DNA of 64,000 bases from NCEH01 sp043195095 (GTDB lineage Bacteria; Pseudomonadota; Alphaproteobacteria; Rhizobiales; Xanthobacteraceae). A program made the position numbers and the translations under genes. A model generated the notes under the pieces. That model was not told the DNA's origin, did not search any database, and saw nothing but the letters and a program-made list of their open reading frames with translations. Shown one piece after another: positions 35,273 to 44,080 of this stretch (position 1 is its first letter; every line of letters begins with the position of its first letter). The DNA is taken from assembly GCF_043195095.1 (NCBI RefSeq), contig NZ_JBAFWN010000001.1; one strand, 5' to 3'.

Positions 35273-35772
35273 ACCGGCTGGAAGCGCGCGTTGGTCAGGC
35301 GCAATTGGCTGACGAACCCGGTTTCAGGATCAATCCAGGAGCCCACGTCCAGCGTGCCGGAAACTTCGATCGGCGCGTTATATTGAACGAAGGTCTGACG
35401 ATCGCGCAGGTAAACGACCACGATGTCGTCCGGCCAATCGGAATCGGAGGAACAGAAGGGGCAGATCGACATGGGGATCTTGGTAAGGACGAAGAATTTC
35501 GCCTCGGCCTTCAGCGGCGGCGCCATATAGCCCCGCATGGTCATGGGCCTGCCCTTGGCCTGCTTGACCTTTTCGGAGAATTCCAGGCCGAGCACCGTAA
35601 CCTTGGCATAAAGCTCGTCAAAATCCAGAACCTCGCCGGCCTGGGCGATCATGCCATTCAGGGTCGCGCCCGTGAGCGCGCCACCCCACGGGGCCGCGCA
35701 GCCCGCGGCACCGGCCAGCACGCGCAGCAAGCGGCGCCGGGAGAGCGGCGGGGGCGAAATCAGCTTGGTCAT
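35269..35772 (-). CDS. DUF3299 family periplasmic protein
   Basis: The 167-residue product has a twin-arginine-like signal (PLSRRRLLRVLAGAAGCA) and the DUF3299 core: MRGYMAPPLKAEAKFFVL, then IPMSICPFCSSDSDWPDDIVVVYL with a CPFC pair, and a C-terminal beta segment. The fold suggests a small beta-barrel that may bind metal through CxxC. It is the first gene of DUF3299-ATPase-permease with overlapping stops and starts. In Vibrio a similar set belongs to a zinc-uptake locus; the His-rich periplasmic component of that system (DUF2796) is not encoded here. Confidence 0.85.
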   Translation of the reverse strand: MTKLISPPPLSRRRLLRVLAGAAGCAAPWGGALTGATLNGMIAQAGEVLDFDELYAKVTVLGLEFSEKVKQAKGRPMTMRGYMAPPLKAEAKFFVLTKIPMSICPFCSSDSDWPDDIVVVYLRDRQTFVQYNAPIEVSGTLDVGSWIDPETGFVSQLRLTNARFQPV

Positions 35773-35879
35773 GCCACTGCGTCCTGCGATGCCAAAGGCC
35801 GGAAGGGGCAATCCCTCCCGGCCGCGGCCCGAGCGGCGACAGCGCCGCGTTTAACTGCTCGCTTGTTTTATCTGCACGC

Positions 35880-37706
35880 TTATTTGGCAGCCTCGGCGCG
35901 CTGCTGGGCCTCGCCCAGGGCCATCGCCTCCGCGATCACGCGGAAGATCTCGGTATTCTCCATGTAGCCATGGATGTTTTCCGAGCCCGGCCCCTGCGCC
36001 TGAAGCACCACGTCGTCCACGGCATGCACGGCGGTGTCTTCGTTCTTGGGAATATTGCCGATGCGCAGCACGGCGCCCGGCACGTTCTTATAGGCCTCGT
36101 TGGCCACATACTCGCCCTTCTCATTCTTCACCGCCGGCACGTTCTGGCCGTCGAGCTTGGGACGGAAGGTCTCGTAATAATCCGGGAAATTATTGGCGAA
36201 GATGGCGAGGCGGCGGGACACGTCGATCCGGTCGGGATATCCGTCCCCGTCCTTGTCCTCATAATTGGGGAAGCCGGCATCGTGATAGGTGCCAACCTTC
36301 TCGCGCATCTCGGTGCCCGGCTTGTCGTCGTCGATGGTGCCGATGAGCGAGGCGCCGTGGGTATGGTCGGCGGTCACGACGATGAGCGTGTCGGGATGGG
36401 TCTTGGCGAACTCCATCGCGATCCCCACCGCCTTGTCGAAGGTGATGGTCTCGAACACGGCGCGCTCCCAGTCGAGCGGATGCTCGTTCTTGTCGATCTC
36501 GGCGCCTTCCACCATGAGGAAGAAGCCTTCCGGATTTTTGGACAAGATATCCAGCGCGGCGACCATCATGTCCGGCACGTCGGGCTGGTTGGGAAACTTG
36601 CCCACGGTGCCCTTCTTGAGAAACTTCTGGTCCAGCGTGCCGTCCATGTTCCCAGTGTGGAACAGGCCGAGCAGCTTGCCCGAATTGTTGCCCTTGGCGG
36701 CCGCCGCCAGTTCGTCCTTGGTGGCGGCGAAGCCGTAGCCGGCGTCGCGGAACTTGGCGATATAGTCGATATCGTCCTTGCGCTTGGAACCGGGCGTGGT
36801 CTTCGGCAGGAAATAGGCCGAGCCGCCGCCCAGGATGACTTCCGGCTTCACGTCGAAGAACATGCCGACGATCTCGGCCTTGTCGGCGCGGCGGCGGGTA
36901 TGGGAGACGACGGCGGCCGGCGTGGCATCCTCGATCTCGGCATTGGAGACGACGCCGATCACCTTGCCGGGCGCCTTGCGGCGGATCACCTCGGCGATGG
37001 TTTCCTGGCGCGGCTGATCGAGCGAGCCCTTGGCCCGGCTGGCATAGACGCCGAGCGCGTTCACCGCGCTCTTCTGGCCGGTCATGAAGGCGGACATGGT
37101 GTTGGCGCTGTCGGCCGCGATGGAATCGGTGGAAGAGGTCCCGATGAAGGCCATGGCCGGCAGGTGGTCCATGTTCAGCTTGCCGTTGGCCTTGCCCTGA
37201 GTATTGCCCAGCGACATGATCCGCGCGGCGGTGCGCATGGAAACGGCCATGCCATCGCCCAGCAGGAAGATAACGTTCTTCGCCTTGGCGGTGGCGGGGG
37301 TGCCGAACACTTCCCACGTCACGCTATCGTGGAAATCGCCAACCGAGGCCTCGACCTTATAGACGCCCGGGGTCTTCAGCGACACGCCCTTGATGACGAC
37401 CGAGGAGGGGCCGTCGCCGTTTTCCTTCTCGACGAAGGTCGGCGCCTTGCCGAACGCGCTCTTGTAGTCCTCGCCATTCACGAGGATTTTCACGTCCTCG
37501 AGCTTGGTCACCATCGGCAGTTCGACCTTGAAGTCGAACACGCTGCCGGAGAGCAGAAGCGCGCGATCAATGGGATAGATCTGCGCATTGTCCTTGCTGA
37601 CGCCCTTGTAAAGGCTATCGCCGCTTTGCGCCAAGGCGGCGGCGGGCAGCGCGGCAACGCTCGGGGTGATCGCCAGCGCAAGCATTGCAAGCCAATTCGG
37701 TTTCAT
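35880..37706 (-). CDS. alkaline phosphatase, PhoA superfamily
   Basis: This secreted 608-residue enzyme releases phosphate from organic monoesters. A signal peptide ends ALA-QS near residue 27. Catalytic features are LLGDGMAV (metal Asp), TDSIAADSANTMSAFMTG (nucleophile Ser region), GAEIDKNEHP (metal ligands), VTADHTHG and the C-terminal ENIHGYMENTEIF His. The first 120 residues form an extra beta domain. At residues 483-490 the loop DKDGDGYPD is a perfect calcium-binding (EF-hand/dockerin) loop, set within an insertion. A TGATAC-TTC-GTATCA palindrome lies 37 bases before the start; a phosphate box was not seen with certainty. Confidence 0.93.
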   Translation of the reverse strand: MKPNWLAMLALAITPSVAALPAAALAQSGDSLYKGVSKDNAQIYPIDRALLLSGSVFDFKVELPMVTKLEDVKILVNGEDYKSAFGKAPTFVEKENGDGPSSVVIKGVSLKTPGVYKVEASVGDFHDSVTWEVFGTPATAKAKNVIFLLGDGMAVSMRTAARIMSLGNTQGKANGKLNMDHLPAMAFIGTSSTDSIAADSANTMSAFMTGQKSAVNALGVYASRAKGSLDQPRQETIAEVIRRKAPGKVIGVVSNAEIEDATPAAVVSHTRRRADKAEIVGMFFDVKPEVILGGGSAYFLPKTTPGSKRKDDIDYIAKFRDAGYGFAATKDELAAAAKGNNSGKLLGLFHTGNMDGTLDQKFLKKGTVGKFPNQPDVPDMMVAALDILSKNPEGFFLMVEGAEIDKNEHPLDWERAVFETITFDKAVGIAMEFAKTHPDTLIVVTADHTHGASLIGTIDDDKPGTEMREKVGTYHDAGFPNYEDKDGDGYPDRIDVSRRLAIFANNFPDYYETFRPKLDGQNVPAVKNEKGEYVANEAYKNVPGAVLRIGNIPKNEDTAVHAVDDVVLQAQGPGSENIHGYMENTEIFRVIAEAMALGEAQQRAEAAK

Positions 37707-37742
37707 GTGATGAATCGCCCCCGCCCTATGGATGCGCGCGAA

Positions 37743-37757
37743 TGATACTTCGTATCA
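37743..37757. promoter_or_regulatory. 15-base palindrome upstream of the alkaline phosphatase
   Basis: TGATAC and GTATCA are exact complements around TTC. The centre is about 44 bases before the phosphatase ATG, an operator-like position. The cognate regulator is unknown. Confidence 0.45.
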
Positions 37758-37886
37758 CGCGCAGAATTCCGATGCCGTTTCCGGCGGGCGGATTATTGGC
37801 GCTTCAGCATGTCACGCAGATGAACGTCCCGCGAAGACTTGCAGGGCATTTCCCAGCACCACCGATGAGAAGAATAAACGGCCGGA

Positions 37887-38945
37887 TCAGGGGTTGCCGC
37901 CCCCTGCCCGACTTCTGCGGAAGGTGGCGGGGCTCAGCGCCGTCCATTTGCGGAAGGCGCGGTGAAAGGCGCTCGGCTCGGCAAAGCCCAGGGCCTCGGC
38001 GATCTCCGCCACCGGCCGGGCGCCCTCCGCCAGCAGGATCATGGCACTGTCGCGACGGATCTCGTCCTTGATGGATTGATAGCTCTGCCCCTCCTCCCGC
38101 AGGCGGCGGCGCAGGGTGGAAGCGGGCAGCCGCATCTGCCGGGCCATGTCCTCGAACCGCGGCCAATGGGCCGGCGCGACGGCGCGCAGGCGACGGCGCA
38201 CCCCGGCCGCGAGCCCGGCATCATGGCGATAGCGCACCAGGATATTGGCCGGGGCGCGCTGGAGAAACTCCCGCAGCGCCTTCTCGTCGCGGATCACCGG
38301 CAGGCGCAGGAACTCCGCGTCGAAGGCGAGCCGGCTGACGCTTTGGCCGAATGCGACCGGCGCGCCGAAGAATTGGCGATATTCCGCGCCACGGTCCGGC
38401 TCGCCACAGCGGAAATCCACCAGCCGCAAGGAGATCCGCCGCCCCACGAGCCAGCAGGCGATGCCGTGCAGGATGATCCAATAGGTGCGATAGGCAAAGG
38501 CCGAACGCGCCGGCCCCCGCTCGCGCAGGACGATCTGCGCCTGCCCGTCATGAACCCCCAATTCTCCCGCCGGCTCCTCCAGCATCACGTTGAGGAAGCG
38601 CAGCGTCCGCCGCAGGGCCTGATCCAGGGTTCCGGTGTGCAGCACGCACTGGCACAGCAAGGCGAAGCTGCCCGGCCGCAGGGGGCGCAGGCCGAGGCCG
38701 AGGTATTCATCGTCGAGCGCCACCGCGATCGCACGCCACAACACGCCATATTGCTCGGCGGAGACGGGCTCGCGCACCGTTTCGGGCAGAGCGGCGGCGG
38801 CGAGCAGCGGCGCGGTGGCCAAGCCCCGCGCCCGCACGCAGGCCAGCGCATCCTCCACAAAGCCGGGCGAGATCATGCGCCGGCCGGCGTCATTTTCAGA
38901 AACCGATCCCGGCACGGGCGTCCTCGTTGCAAAACCGATCAACAT
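37887..38945 (-). CDS. AraC family transcriptional regulator
   Basis: The 352-residue protein has an N-terminal arabinose-binding-like domain of the OruR/ArgR type (about residues 30-210) and a C-terminal pair of helix-turn-helix motifs (MRLPASTLRRRLREEGQSYQSIKDEIRRDSAMILL; VAEIAEALGFAEPSAFHRAFRKWTALSPATFR). Relatives control amino-acid, fatty-acid and aromatic degradation. It is divergent from a 3-hydroxyacyl-CoA dehydrogenase and thiolase pair with a 193-base gap, so it is probably their activator. The start is an ATG (MLIGFATRTP) or a later in-frame ATG near residue 24 (MISPGFVEDAL). Confidence 0.9.
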   Translation of the reverse strand: MLIGFATRTPVPGSVSENDAGRRMISPGFVEDALACVRARGLATAPLLAAAALPETVREPVSAEQYGVLWRAIAVALDDEYLGLGLRPLRPGSFALLCQCVLHTGTLDQALRRTLRFLNVMLEEPAGELGVHDGQAQIVLRERGPARSAFAYRTYWIILHGIACWLVGRRISLRLVDFRCGEPDRGAEYRQFFGAPVAFGQSVSRLAFDAEFLRLPVIRDEKALREFLQRAPANILVRYRHDAGLAAGVRRRLRAVAPAHWPRFEDMARQMRLPASTLRRRLREEGQSYQSIKDEIRRDSAMILLAEGARPVAEIAEALGFAEPSAFHRAFRKWTALSPATFRRSRAGGGNP

Positions 38946-39138
38946 TTTATGCCGAGCCGGGCATGGATTGCCATATCATCCCGGCGTTAAGTCGCACCGT
39001 TGAAACGCCGTGCAGGACAACAAGAACGCGGCACAGGGAGAAAGCCCCGGGACACCCCTTTCGCCTCTGCGCGGATGCGGACGCCGGTTTCCCCTGCGTT
39101 TTCAGTCAACAAGCGCGCAGCCGGGCGGAAGCTGAACC

Positions 39139-39906
39139 ATGCAGATCAAGGACAAGGTCTTTCTCATCACCGGCGCCGGCTCCGGCCTCGGCGCCGCCGT
39201 GGCGCGCCATCTGGTCGCCGGCGGGGCGAAGGTGGTCATCGCCGATATCAATGCGGCGGGGGGTGAGGCGGTGGCGCAGGAGCTGGGCGAAAGCGCCCGC
39301 TTCGCCCGCACCGACGTGACCCAGGAGGCCGACGGACAGGCGGCGGTGGCGCTCGCGCTGGAGGCGTTCGGCCATTTCCATGGGCTCGTGAACTGCGCCG
39401 GCATCGCGCCGGGCGAGAAGGTGGTGGGGCGCGAGGGCCCGCACCGCCTGGACAGCTTCGCCCGCGCGGTGAACATCAACCTGATCGGCACCTTCAACAT
39501 GATCCGCCTGGCGGCGGATGCCATCGCCAAGGAGGCGCCGCAGGCCGATGGCGAGCGCGGGGTGATCGTCAACACCGCCTCGATCGCCGCCTATGACGGG
39601 CAAATCGGCCAGGCGGCCTATGCCGCCTCCAAGGCCGGGGTGATCGGCCTGACCTTGCCCATCGCCCGCGAACTGGCGCGGCTCGGCATCCGGGTCGTGA
39701 CCATCGCGCCGGGCATTTTCGAAACGCCGATGATGGCGGGGATGTCGCAGGAGATCCAGGACGCGCTCGGCAAGAGCGTGCCCTTCCCCTCCCGCCTTGG
39801 CCGGCCGCCGGAATATGCGGCGCTGGTCCAGCACATTTGCGAAAACACCATGCTGAACGGCGAAGTCATTCGCCTGGACGGCGCCTTGCGGATGCCGCCG
39901 CGCTGA
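39139..39906 (+). CDS. SDR family 3-hydroxyacyl-CoA dehydrogenase (type II)
   Basis: The 255-residue enzyme resembles HSD17B10-type 3-hydroxyacyl-CoA dehydrogenases. It shows TGAGSGLGAAVARHL, the FDVN-equivalent RTDV, NCAGIAP, NTASIAA, the catalytic YAASK and PGIFETPMM. The ending LNGEVIRLDGALRMPPR is the type II signature. It oxidises 3-hydroxyacyl-CoA to 3-ketoacyl-CoA with NAD. The thiolase gene starts 15 bases downstream, so the two steps of beta-oxidation are encoded together, facing the AraC regulator. Confidence 0.9.
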   Translation: MQIKDKVFLITGAGSGLGAAVARHLVAGGAKVVIADINAAGGEAVAQELGESARFARTDVTQEADGQAAVALALEAFGHFHGLVNCAGIAPGEKVVGREGPHRLDSFARAVNINLIGTFNMIRLAADAIAKEAPQADGERGVIVNTASIAAYDGQIGQAAYAASKAGVIGLTLPIARELARLGIRVVTIAPGIFETPMMAGMSQEIQDALGKSVPFPSRLGRPPEYAALVQHICENTMLNGEVIRLDGALRMPPR

Positions 39907-39920
39907 GGGAGCACGAAACC

Positions 39921-41111
39921 ATGAGCACCCACGACCCCATCGTCATCGTTTCCGCCGCCCGCACGCCCATGGGCGGTTTCCAGGGCGATCTCAAGGACAT
40001 GACCGCGCCGCAGCTGGGCGCAGCCGCCATCGCCGCCGCCCTGGAGCGCGCGGGCCTTGCGCCCGACGCAGTCGAGGAAGTGGTGTTCGGCTGCGTGCTG
40101 CCGGCCGGCCAGGGCCAGGCGCCGGCGCGCCAGGCCGCCATCGGCGCCGGGCTGCCGCTTTCGGCGGGGGCCACCACCGTCAACAAAATGTGCGGCTCCG
40201 GCATGAAGGCCGCCATGTTCGCCCATGACCTGCTGACCGCCGGCAGCGCCGAGGTCGCGGTCGCGGGGGGCATGGAGAGCATGACCAACGCCCCCTATCT
40301 GCTGGACCGCGCCCGTTCCGGCTATCGCATGGGCCACGGCAAGGTGCTGGACCACATGTTCCTCGACGGCCTGGAGGATGCCTATGACAAGGGCCGCCTC
40401 ATGGGCACCTTCGCCGAGGATTGCGCGGAGGCGTTCCAATTCACTCGCAAGGCACAGGACGATTTCGCCATCGCCTCCCTGGAGCGCGCCCAGAAGGCGA
40501 TCGCGAACGGCAGCTTCGTCAAGGAGATCGTGCCCGTCACCGTCAAGTCGGGCAAGGCCGAGCGGGTGGTGAGCGCGGACGAGCAGCCGCCCAAGGCCAA
40601 GATGGACAAGATCCCGACCCTGAAGCCCGCCTTCCGCGAGGGCGGCACGGTGACGGCGGCGAATTCCTCCTCCATCTCGGACGGCGCCGCGGCGCTCGTG
40701 ATGATGCGGTTGTCGCAGGCGGAAAAGCGCGGCCTCACCCCGCTCGCGGCCATTCGCGGCCATGCCACCCATGCCCAGGCGCCGAACCTGTTTCCCACCG
40801 CTCCCATCGGCGCCATGCGGACTTTGAGCGCGCGCACCGGCTGGGACCTGGAGGACGTGGACCTGTTCGAGGTGAACGAGGCGTTCGCGGTGGTGGCCAT
40901 GGCGGCCATGCACGACCTCGGCCTGCCCCATGAGAAGGTGAATGTCCACGGCGGCGCCTGCGCGCTCGGCCATCCCATCGGCGCGTCCGGGGCGCGGGTG
41001 CTGGTGACATTGCTGGCGGCGCTGGAAAAATACGATCTCAAGCGCGGCATCGCCTCGCTGTGCATCGGCGGCGGGGAAGCAACCGCCATGGCGGTCGAGC
41101 GCCTGTCCTGA
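39921..41111 (+). CDS. acetyl-CoA C-acetyltransferase (thiolase)
   Basis: The 396-residue thiolase has the acyl-accepting cysteine in NKMCGSGMKAAM, the catalytic histidine in GGACALGHPIGASG, and the second cysteine in SLCIGGGEATAM. NEAF is present as EVNEAFAVV. ATG 39921 follows GAGGGAG and gives the conserved start IVIVSAARTPMGGF. It cleaves or forms acetoacetyl-CoA or 3-ketoacyl-CoA. It is co-transcribed with the dehydrogenase upstream. Confidence 0.95.
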   Translation: MSTHDPIVIVSAARTPMGGFQGDLKDMTAPQLGAAAIAAALERAGLAPDAVEEVVFGCVLPAGQGQAPARQAAIGAGLPLSAGATTVNKMCGSGMKAAMFAHDLLTAGSAEVAVAGGMESMTNAPYLLDRARSGYRMGHGKVLDHMFLDGLEDAYDKGRLMGTFAEDCAEAFQFTRKAQDDFAIASLERAQKAIANGSFVKEIVPVTVKSGKAERVVSADEQPPKAKMDKIPTLKPAFREGGTVTAANSSSISDGAAALVMMRLSQAEKRGLTPLAAIRGHATHAQAPNLFPTAPIGAMRTLSARTGWDLEDVDLFEVNEAFAVVAMAAMHDLGLPHEKVNVHGGACALGHPIGASGARVLVTLLAALEKYDLKRGIASLCIGGGEATAMAVERLS

Positions 41112-41208
41112 ACCGCGACGGGGCGGGTCCGCAGACACGCGCTGACGATAAAACGGGGCCGCCGGAATTTCCGCCCGGCGGCGCCTTCCAACCTGGTTTG
41201 CGCCGAAA

Positions 41209-41224
41209 TGTTTCACGTGAAACA
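41209..41224. other. parS centromere site (ParB binding)
   Basis: TGTTTCACGTGAAACA is a perfect 16-base palindrome identical to the bacterial parS consensus. It lies between two genes about 98 bases after the thiolase stop. Such sites cluster near the replication origin and recruit ParB for chromosome segregation. No parA or parB is in the window, and no second full match was seen. Confidence 0.9.
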
Positions 41225-41378
41225 ATGACTTGGCGAAGACGAACAGGGGTGACACCCCTCTTTTCCGCACCCTTTCGGACGATAAAAGCGCCTTTTCTGG
41301 CGAATTCCGGCCGAGGATTCCGGCCCGCCGCCGAAACGCCTGCCGTAAGGTGCGCGCTAATGTCTTTCTTTGACCGGT

Positions 41379-41488
41379 CGTCATGGCCGGGCTCGTCCCG
41401 GCCACCCACGCCTCCCCGCCCGCGCGGGCCTTGAAACGCCGGGGCCGGCGGTGCCGCGTGGATGCACGGGTCGAGCCCGTGCATGACG
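41379..41488. repeat. palindromic intergenic repeat element
   Basis: The 32-base arms at 41379-41410 and 41457-41488 begin CGTCATG and end CCCACG/CGTGGA. By reading, 26 of 32 bases are complementary, and each arm folds on itself (GGCCGGG/CCCGGCC; GCACGGG/CCCGTGC). The pattern is that of a repeat family seen in gene ends of Xanthobacter- and Bradyrhizobium-like genomes. It lies downstream of two convergent genes. Confidence 0.7.
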
Positions 41489-41530
41489 ATGCTTCTGCAA
41501 TGGCGTCGAAGCCATGAATCTCGACCGGTC

Positions 41531-42319
41531 CTAGCCGCCGTATCTCAGATTGAGCAGGCCAGAGCTGGTGCCGCTGCTGACCGATTGATTGATGCCGGAA
41601 TCGAACAGAACCAGCACCGGGCTGGATTGGCTGTTATTGGTCACGTCCCACGTCACGGCGAAACGCTGGAGCAGCTTGTCCACCTTCGCGGGGTCCTTCA
41701 GATCGGCGATGTTGAGCCGCGACTTGACCGCCTCCGCCTGCTTGGCGATGTCCGCATTGGCCATGGCGTCGGGAAAGCCGAACACGGTCTTGCACACCTG
41801 CCACAATGCGGTATCGCCGAGCAGCCCATAGGCCGAGGTCACGGTCGGCGCCATGCGCTTGAAATAGAGCGCGAGCTTCACGCCCTGGTCGCTCTGGCCG
41901 GCGGTGTCCTCCAGCGATTGCTGGGCATATTTCGCCATCACCGTCTGCTGAAGCGCCTGGGTGGAAGTGGTGGCGGCGCCCAAAGTCTTGAAGGCGAACA
42001 TCTTGGCCAACTGGGTGAAGCGCTGATCGTTCAACTTGTTGGCGAAGCTGTTCTTGTCGGAAAGGTCGCTGTCCAGCACCTTGCGCATGAAGCCCTTGGC
42101 ATAGGTCATGTCGGAGAGGCCATAGGCGGTCATGGCATAATTGAACAGCCGGTAGTTTTTGATCAGATCGTCGGCGCTCTTCACCTTGCCGATATTGGCC
42201 TGGAAATAGGCGGTCTCGCGCGCCACCTGCGGGTCCTTCGCCTGCGCCTTCAGCGTATTGGCCATGTCCTTCGACAGATAGCGATAGGTCGCATAGGTGG
42301 AACCGAGGTCGATGGTCAT
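41531..42319 (-). CDS. DUF1217 domain protein
   Basis: The 262-residue soluble protein begins with an ATYRYLSKDMANTLKAQAKDPQVARETAYF motif and continues with helical segments (YRLFNYAMTAYGLSDMTYAKGFM, DKNSFANKLNDQRFTQLAKMFAF), the DUF1217 pattern. In rhizobia such genes lie in flagellar clusters, but here no flagellar gene is nearby. It is followed upstream by a small unknown gene on the same strand. The biochemical role is unknown. Confidence 0.85.
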   Translation of the reverse strand: MTIDLGSTYATYRYLSKDMANTLKAQAKDPQVARETAYFQANIGKVKSADDLIKNYRLFNYAMTAYGLSDMTYAKGFMRKVLDSDLSDKNSFANKLNDQRFTQLAKMFAFKTLGAATTSTQALQQTVMAKYAQQSLEDTAGQSDQGVKLALYFKRMAPTVTSAYGLLGDTALWQVCKTVFGFPDAMANADIAKQAEAVKSRLNIADLKDPAKVDKLLQRFAVTWDVTNNSQSSPVLVLFDSGINQSVSSGTSSGLLNLRYGG

Positions 42320-42368
42320 GGCGTGGTCCTGACGGGCGGCAAGGGCGAGCGCGGCGCGGGCCGCAGAC

Positions 42369-42653
42369 TTATTTTTCGCGCGTGGAATGGGCGCTCGAGC
42401 CGACCTCGGACAGGTCCGCCTTCATCACCGGCCGATAGGGATTGGTCTCGGCGGGCGCAGGGTCGGCCGCGACGCTCGGAGCGCTGGCGGCGGCGCGCAT
42501 GTCCTCGGCCATGCGCGCGAGGATGCGCTGGGCATCGGCGATATTGCCGGCATTCACGGAAACCTCGACGGCATGAAGCGCGACGCGACGGACCTTCGCC
42601 ACATCCAGGTGCGCGCCGCCGTGTTCGGATCCCAAGCTGGAAATCGTGGTCAT
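42369..42653 (-). CDS. small hypothetical protein upstream of DUF1217
   Basis: I do not recognise a family. The 94-residue product has a helical core (VALHAVEVSVNAGNIADAQRILARMAEDMRAA) and an Ala/Pro-rich C-terminus. It has no signal peptide or membrane segment. GAGGTGA precedes ATG 42653 by about five bases, which supports translation. It lies 49 bases upstream of the DUF1217 gene on the same strand, so the two probably act together, perhaps in flagellar or surface-appendage biology. Confidence 0.65.
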   Translation of the reverse strand: MTTISSLGSEHGGAHLDVAKVRRVALHAVEVSVNAGNIADAQRILARMAEDMRAAASAPSVAADPAPAETNPYRPVMKADLSEVGSSAHSTREK

Positions 42654-42787
42654 GGCATCACCTCGCCGCTGCCGGCCGATCCGCGTCCCGCTTTCGATCG
42701 GGGCCACGCCGGTTTTGGAACGGTAAGCCGAGCCTTGCGCAGGAAGCTTGCGTGGGGCTTGCAGGACCAGCCCGCGCGCGTGAGCTG

Positions 42788-44080
42788 CTACATTTCGCCC
42801 GCTTCGAACGCCGCCATGAAGGCGGCGACGCGCCGGTCCACCCGGATATCGGAGGGGCGGATCTCGCGCACCAGCGACATGCCTTCCAGCGAGCGCGCGC
42901 GCGAGAGCGCCACATAGGCCTGCCCGGCGGCGAACGCGCCATTGTCGAAATCAATGCGCACGTCTTCCAGCGTCAGGCCCTGGGCCTTGTGCATGGTCAT
43001 GGCCCAGGCGGGGACTAGCGGAAGCTGGGTATAGGCGCCCACCACCTGCACGTCGATGCGGCCGGAGGGCTCGTCCCACCCATAGCGGATGCGCTCCCAG
43101 GTGAAGCTCTCGATCTCCGCCGTGGACCCGCTGTCGAGCCGCACCATGGCGCTGTGGGCGCCGATGCCGACCACCGTGCCCACCGAGCCGTTGACCCAGC
43201 GGCGTGCGGGGTCATTACGCAAGGTCATGACCCGCGCGCCGGGCTTGAGAACGAGCCGTTCCGGCACCGGCAGGCGGTCGCCCTCCAGGCCGAACTCGCC
43301 CTTCAGCACGCCTGCGAACTCGCGCGCCTCCCCGGCCAGATTGGCGAGGCCGCGCTGGTTATAGGCATCCGCCCGCGCATTGGTGGGGGTGAGCAGAACC
43401 GGCTGCACGCCCGGCCGGTGCGCCCGCACGCAGGCGGCGTTGATGGCCTCCAGCGTCTCGCGCATGCGCTCGCCCCGGCGCAGGTTGGCGAGATGGGAAA
43501 TGAACGCCCGGTCGCTCTGGCGGTGCACGGTGAGGAACGGCGCGCGGGCCAGCTCCTGCTCCGCCAGCGCCTTGGCATGGAACGCGAACGGCCCCTCGTA
43601 GCCCATGCGCGCGAGCATGTCCTGCTCGGCCAGCGGCACCACCGGCGGCAATTGCAGGAAATCGCCCACCAGCACCATCTGCACGCCGCCGAACGGCTCG
43701 GAATTGTCGCGCGAGATGCGCAGCGCGCGGTCCACCGTGTCCAGCAGGTCGGCCCGCACCATGGAGATTTCGTCGATGATGACGCGGTCCAGCTTCTTCA
43801 GCAGGCGGCGCACCTGCACGCGCGGCTTCACCTCGTCGGGATTGAGGATGCGCGGGGGAATGCCGAAGAAGGAATGGATGGTCTGCCCGCCCAATTGCAG
43901 GGCGGCGACGCCGGTGGGCGCCAGGAACACCTGGCGCCCACGGGGCATCTTGCGCAATTCGTGCAGGAAGGTGGTCTTGCCGGTTCCGGCGCCGCCGAGC
44001 ACCAGCAAGGTGCGCGCCCCGCCGTCGATCTGGCGCAGCGCGCGGGTGGCGCCGTCTTCCTGCGCGACGAGTTCGCTCAC
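42788..44080 (-). CDS. Pif1/RecD-like DNA helicase
   Basis: The 430-residue superfamily 1B helicase has Walker A LGGAGTGKTTFL, motif Ia FLAPTGVAALQLGGQTIHSFF, Walker B VIIDEISMV, motif III VGDFLQLPPV, motif V-type WAMTMHKAQGLTLEDV and motif VI YVALSRARSLEGM. This is a compact Pif1-type 5'-3' helicase; such proteins unwind G-quadruplexes and stalled forks. It overlaps the adenosine kinase gene by four bases, an odd pairing with no obvious functional link. There is no accessory C-terminal domain. Confidence 0.9.
   Translation of the reverse strand: MSELVAQEDGATRALRQIDGGARTLLVLGGAGTGKTTFLHELRKMPRGRQVFLAPTGVAALQLGGQTIHSFFGIPPRILNPDEVKPRVQVRRLLKKLDRVIIDEISMVRADLLDTVDRALRISRDNSEPFGGVQMVLVGDFLQLPPVVPLAEQDMLARMGYEGPFAFHAKALAEQELARAPFLTVHRQSDRAFISHLANLRRGERMRETLEAINAACVRAHRPGVQPVLLTPTNARADAYNQRGLANLAGEAREFAGVLKGEFGLEGDRLPVPERLVLKPGARVMTLRNDPARRWVNGSVGTVVGIGAHSAMVRLDSGSTAEIESFTWERIRYGWDEPSGRIDVQVVGAYTQLPLVPAWAMTMHKAQGLTLEDVRIDFDNGAFAAGQAYVALSRARSLEGMSLVREIRPSDIRVDRRVAAFMAAFEAGEM

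Noticed and set aside
35970..37745. Long plus-strand frame opposite the alkaline phosphatase
   Set aside because: Shadow caused by codon bias; the phosphatase motifs are all on the minus strand.
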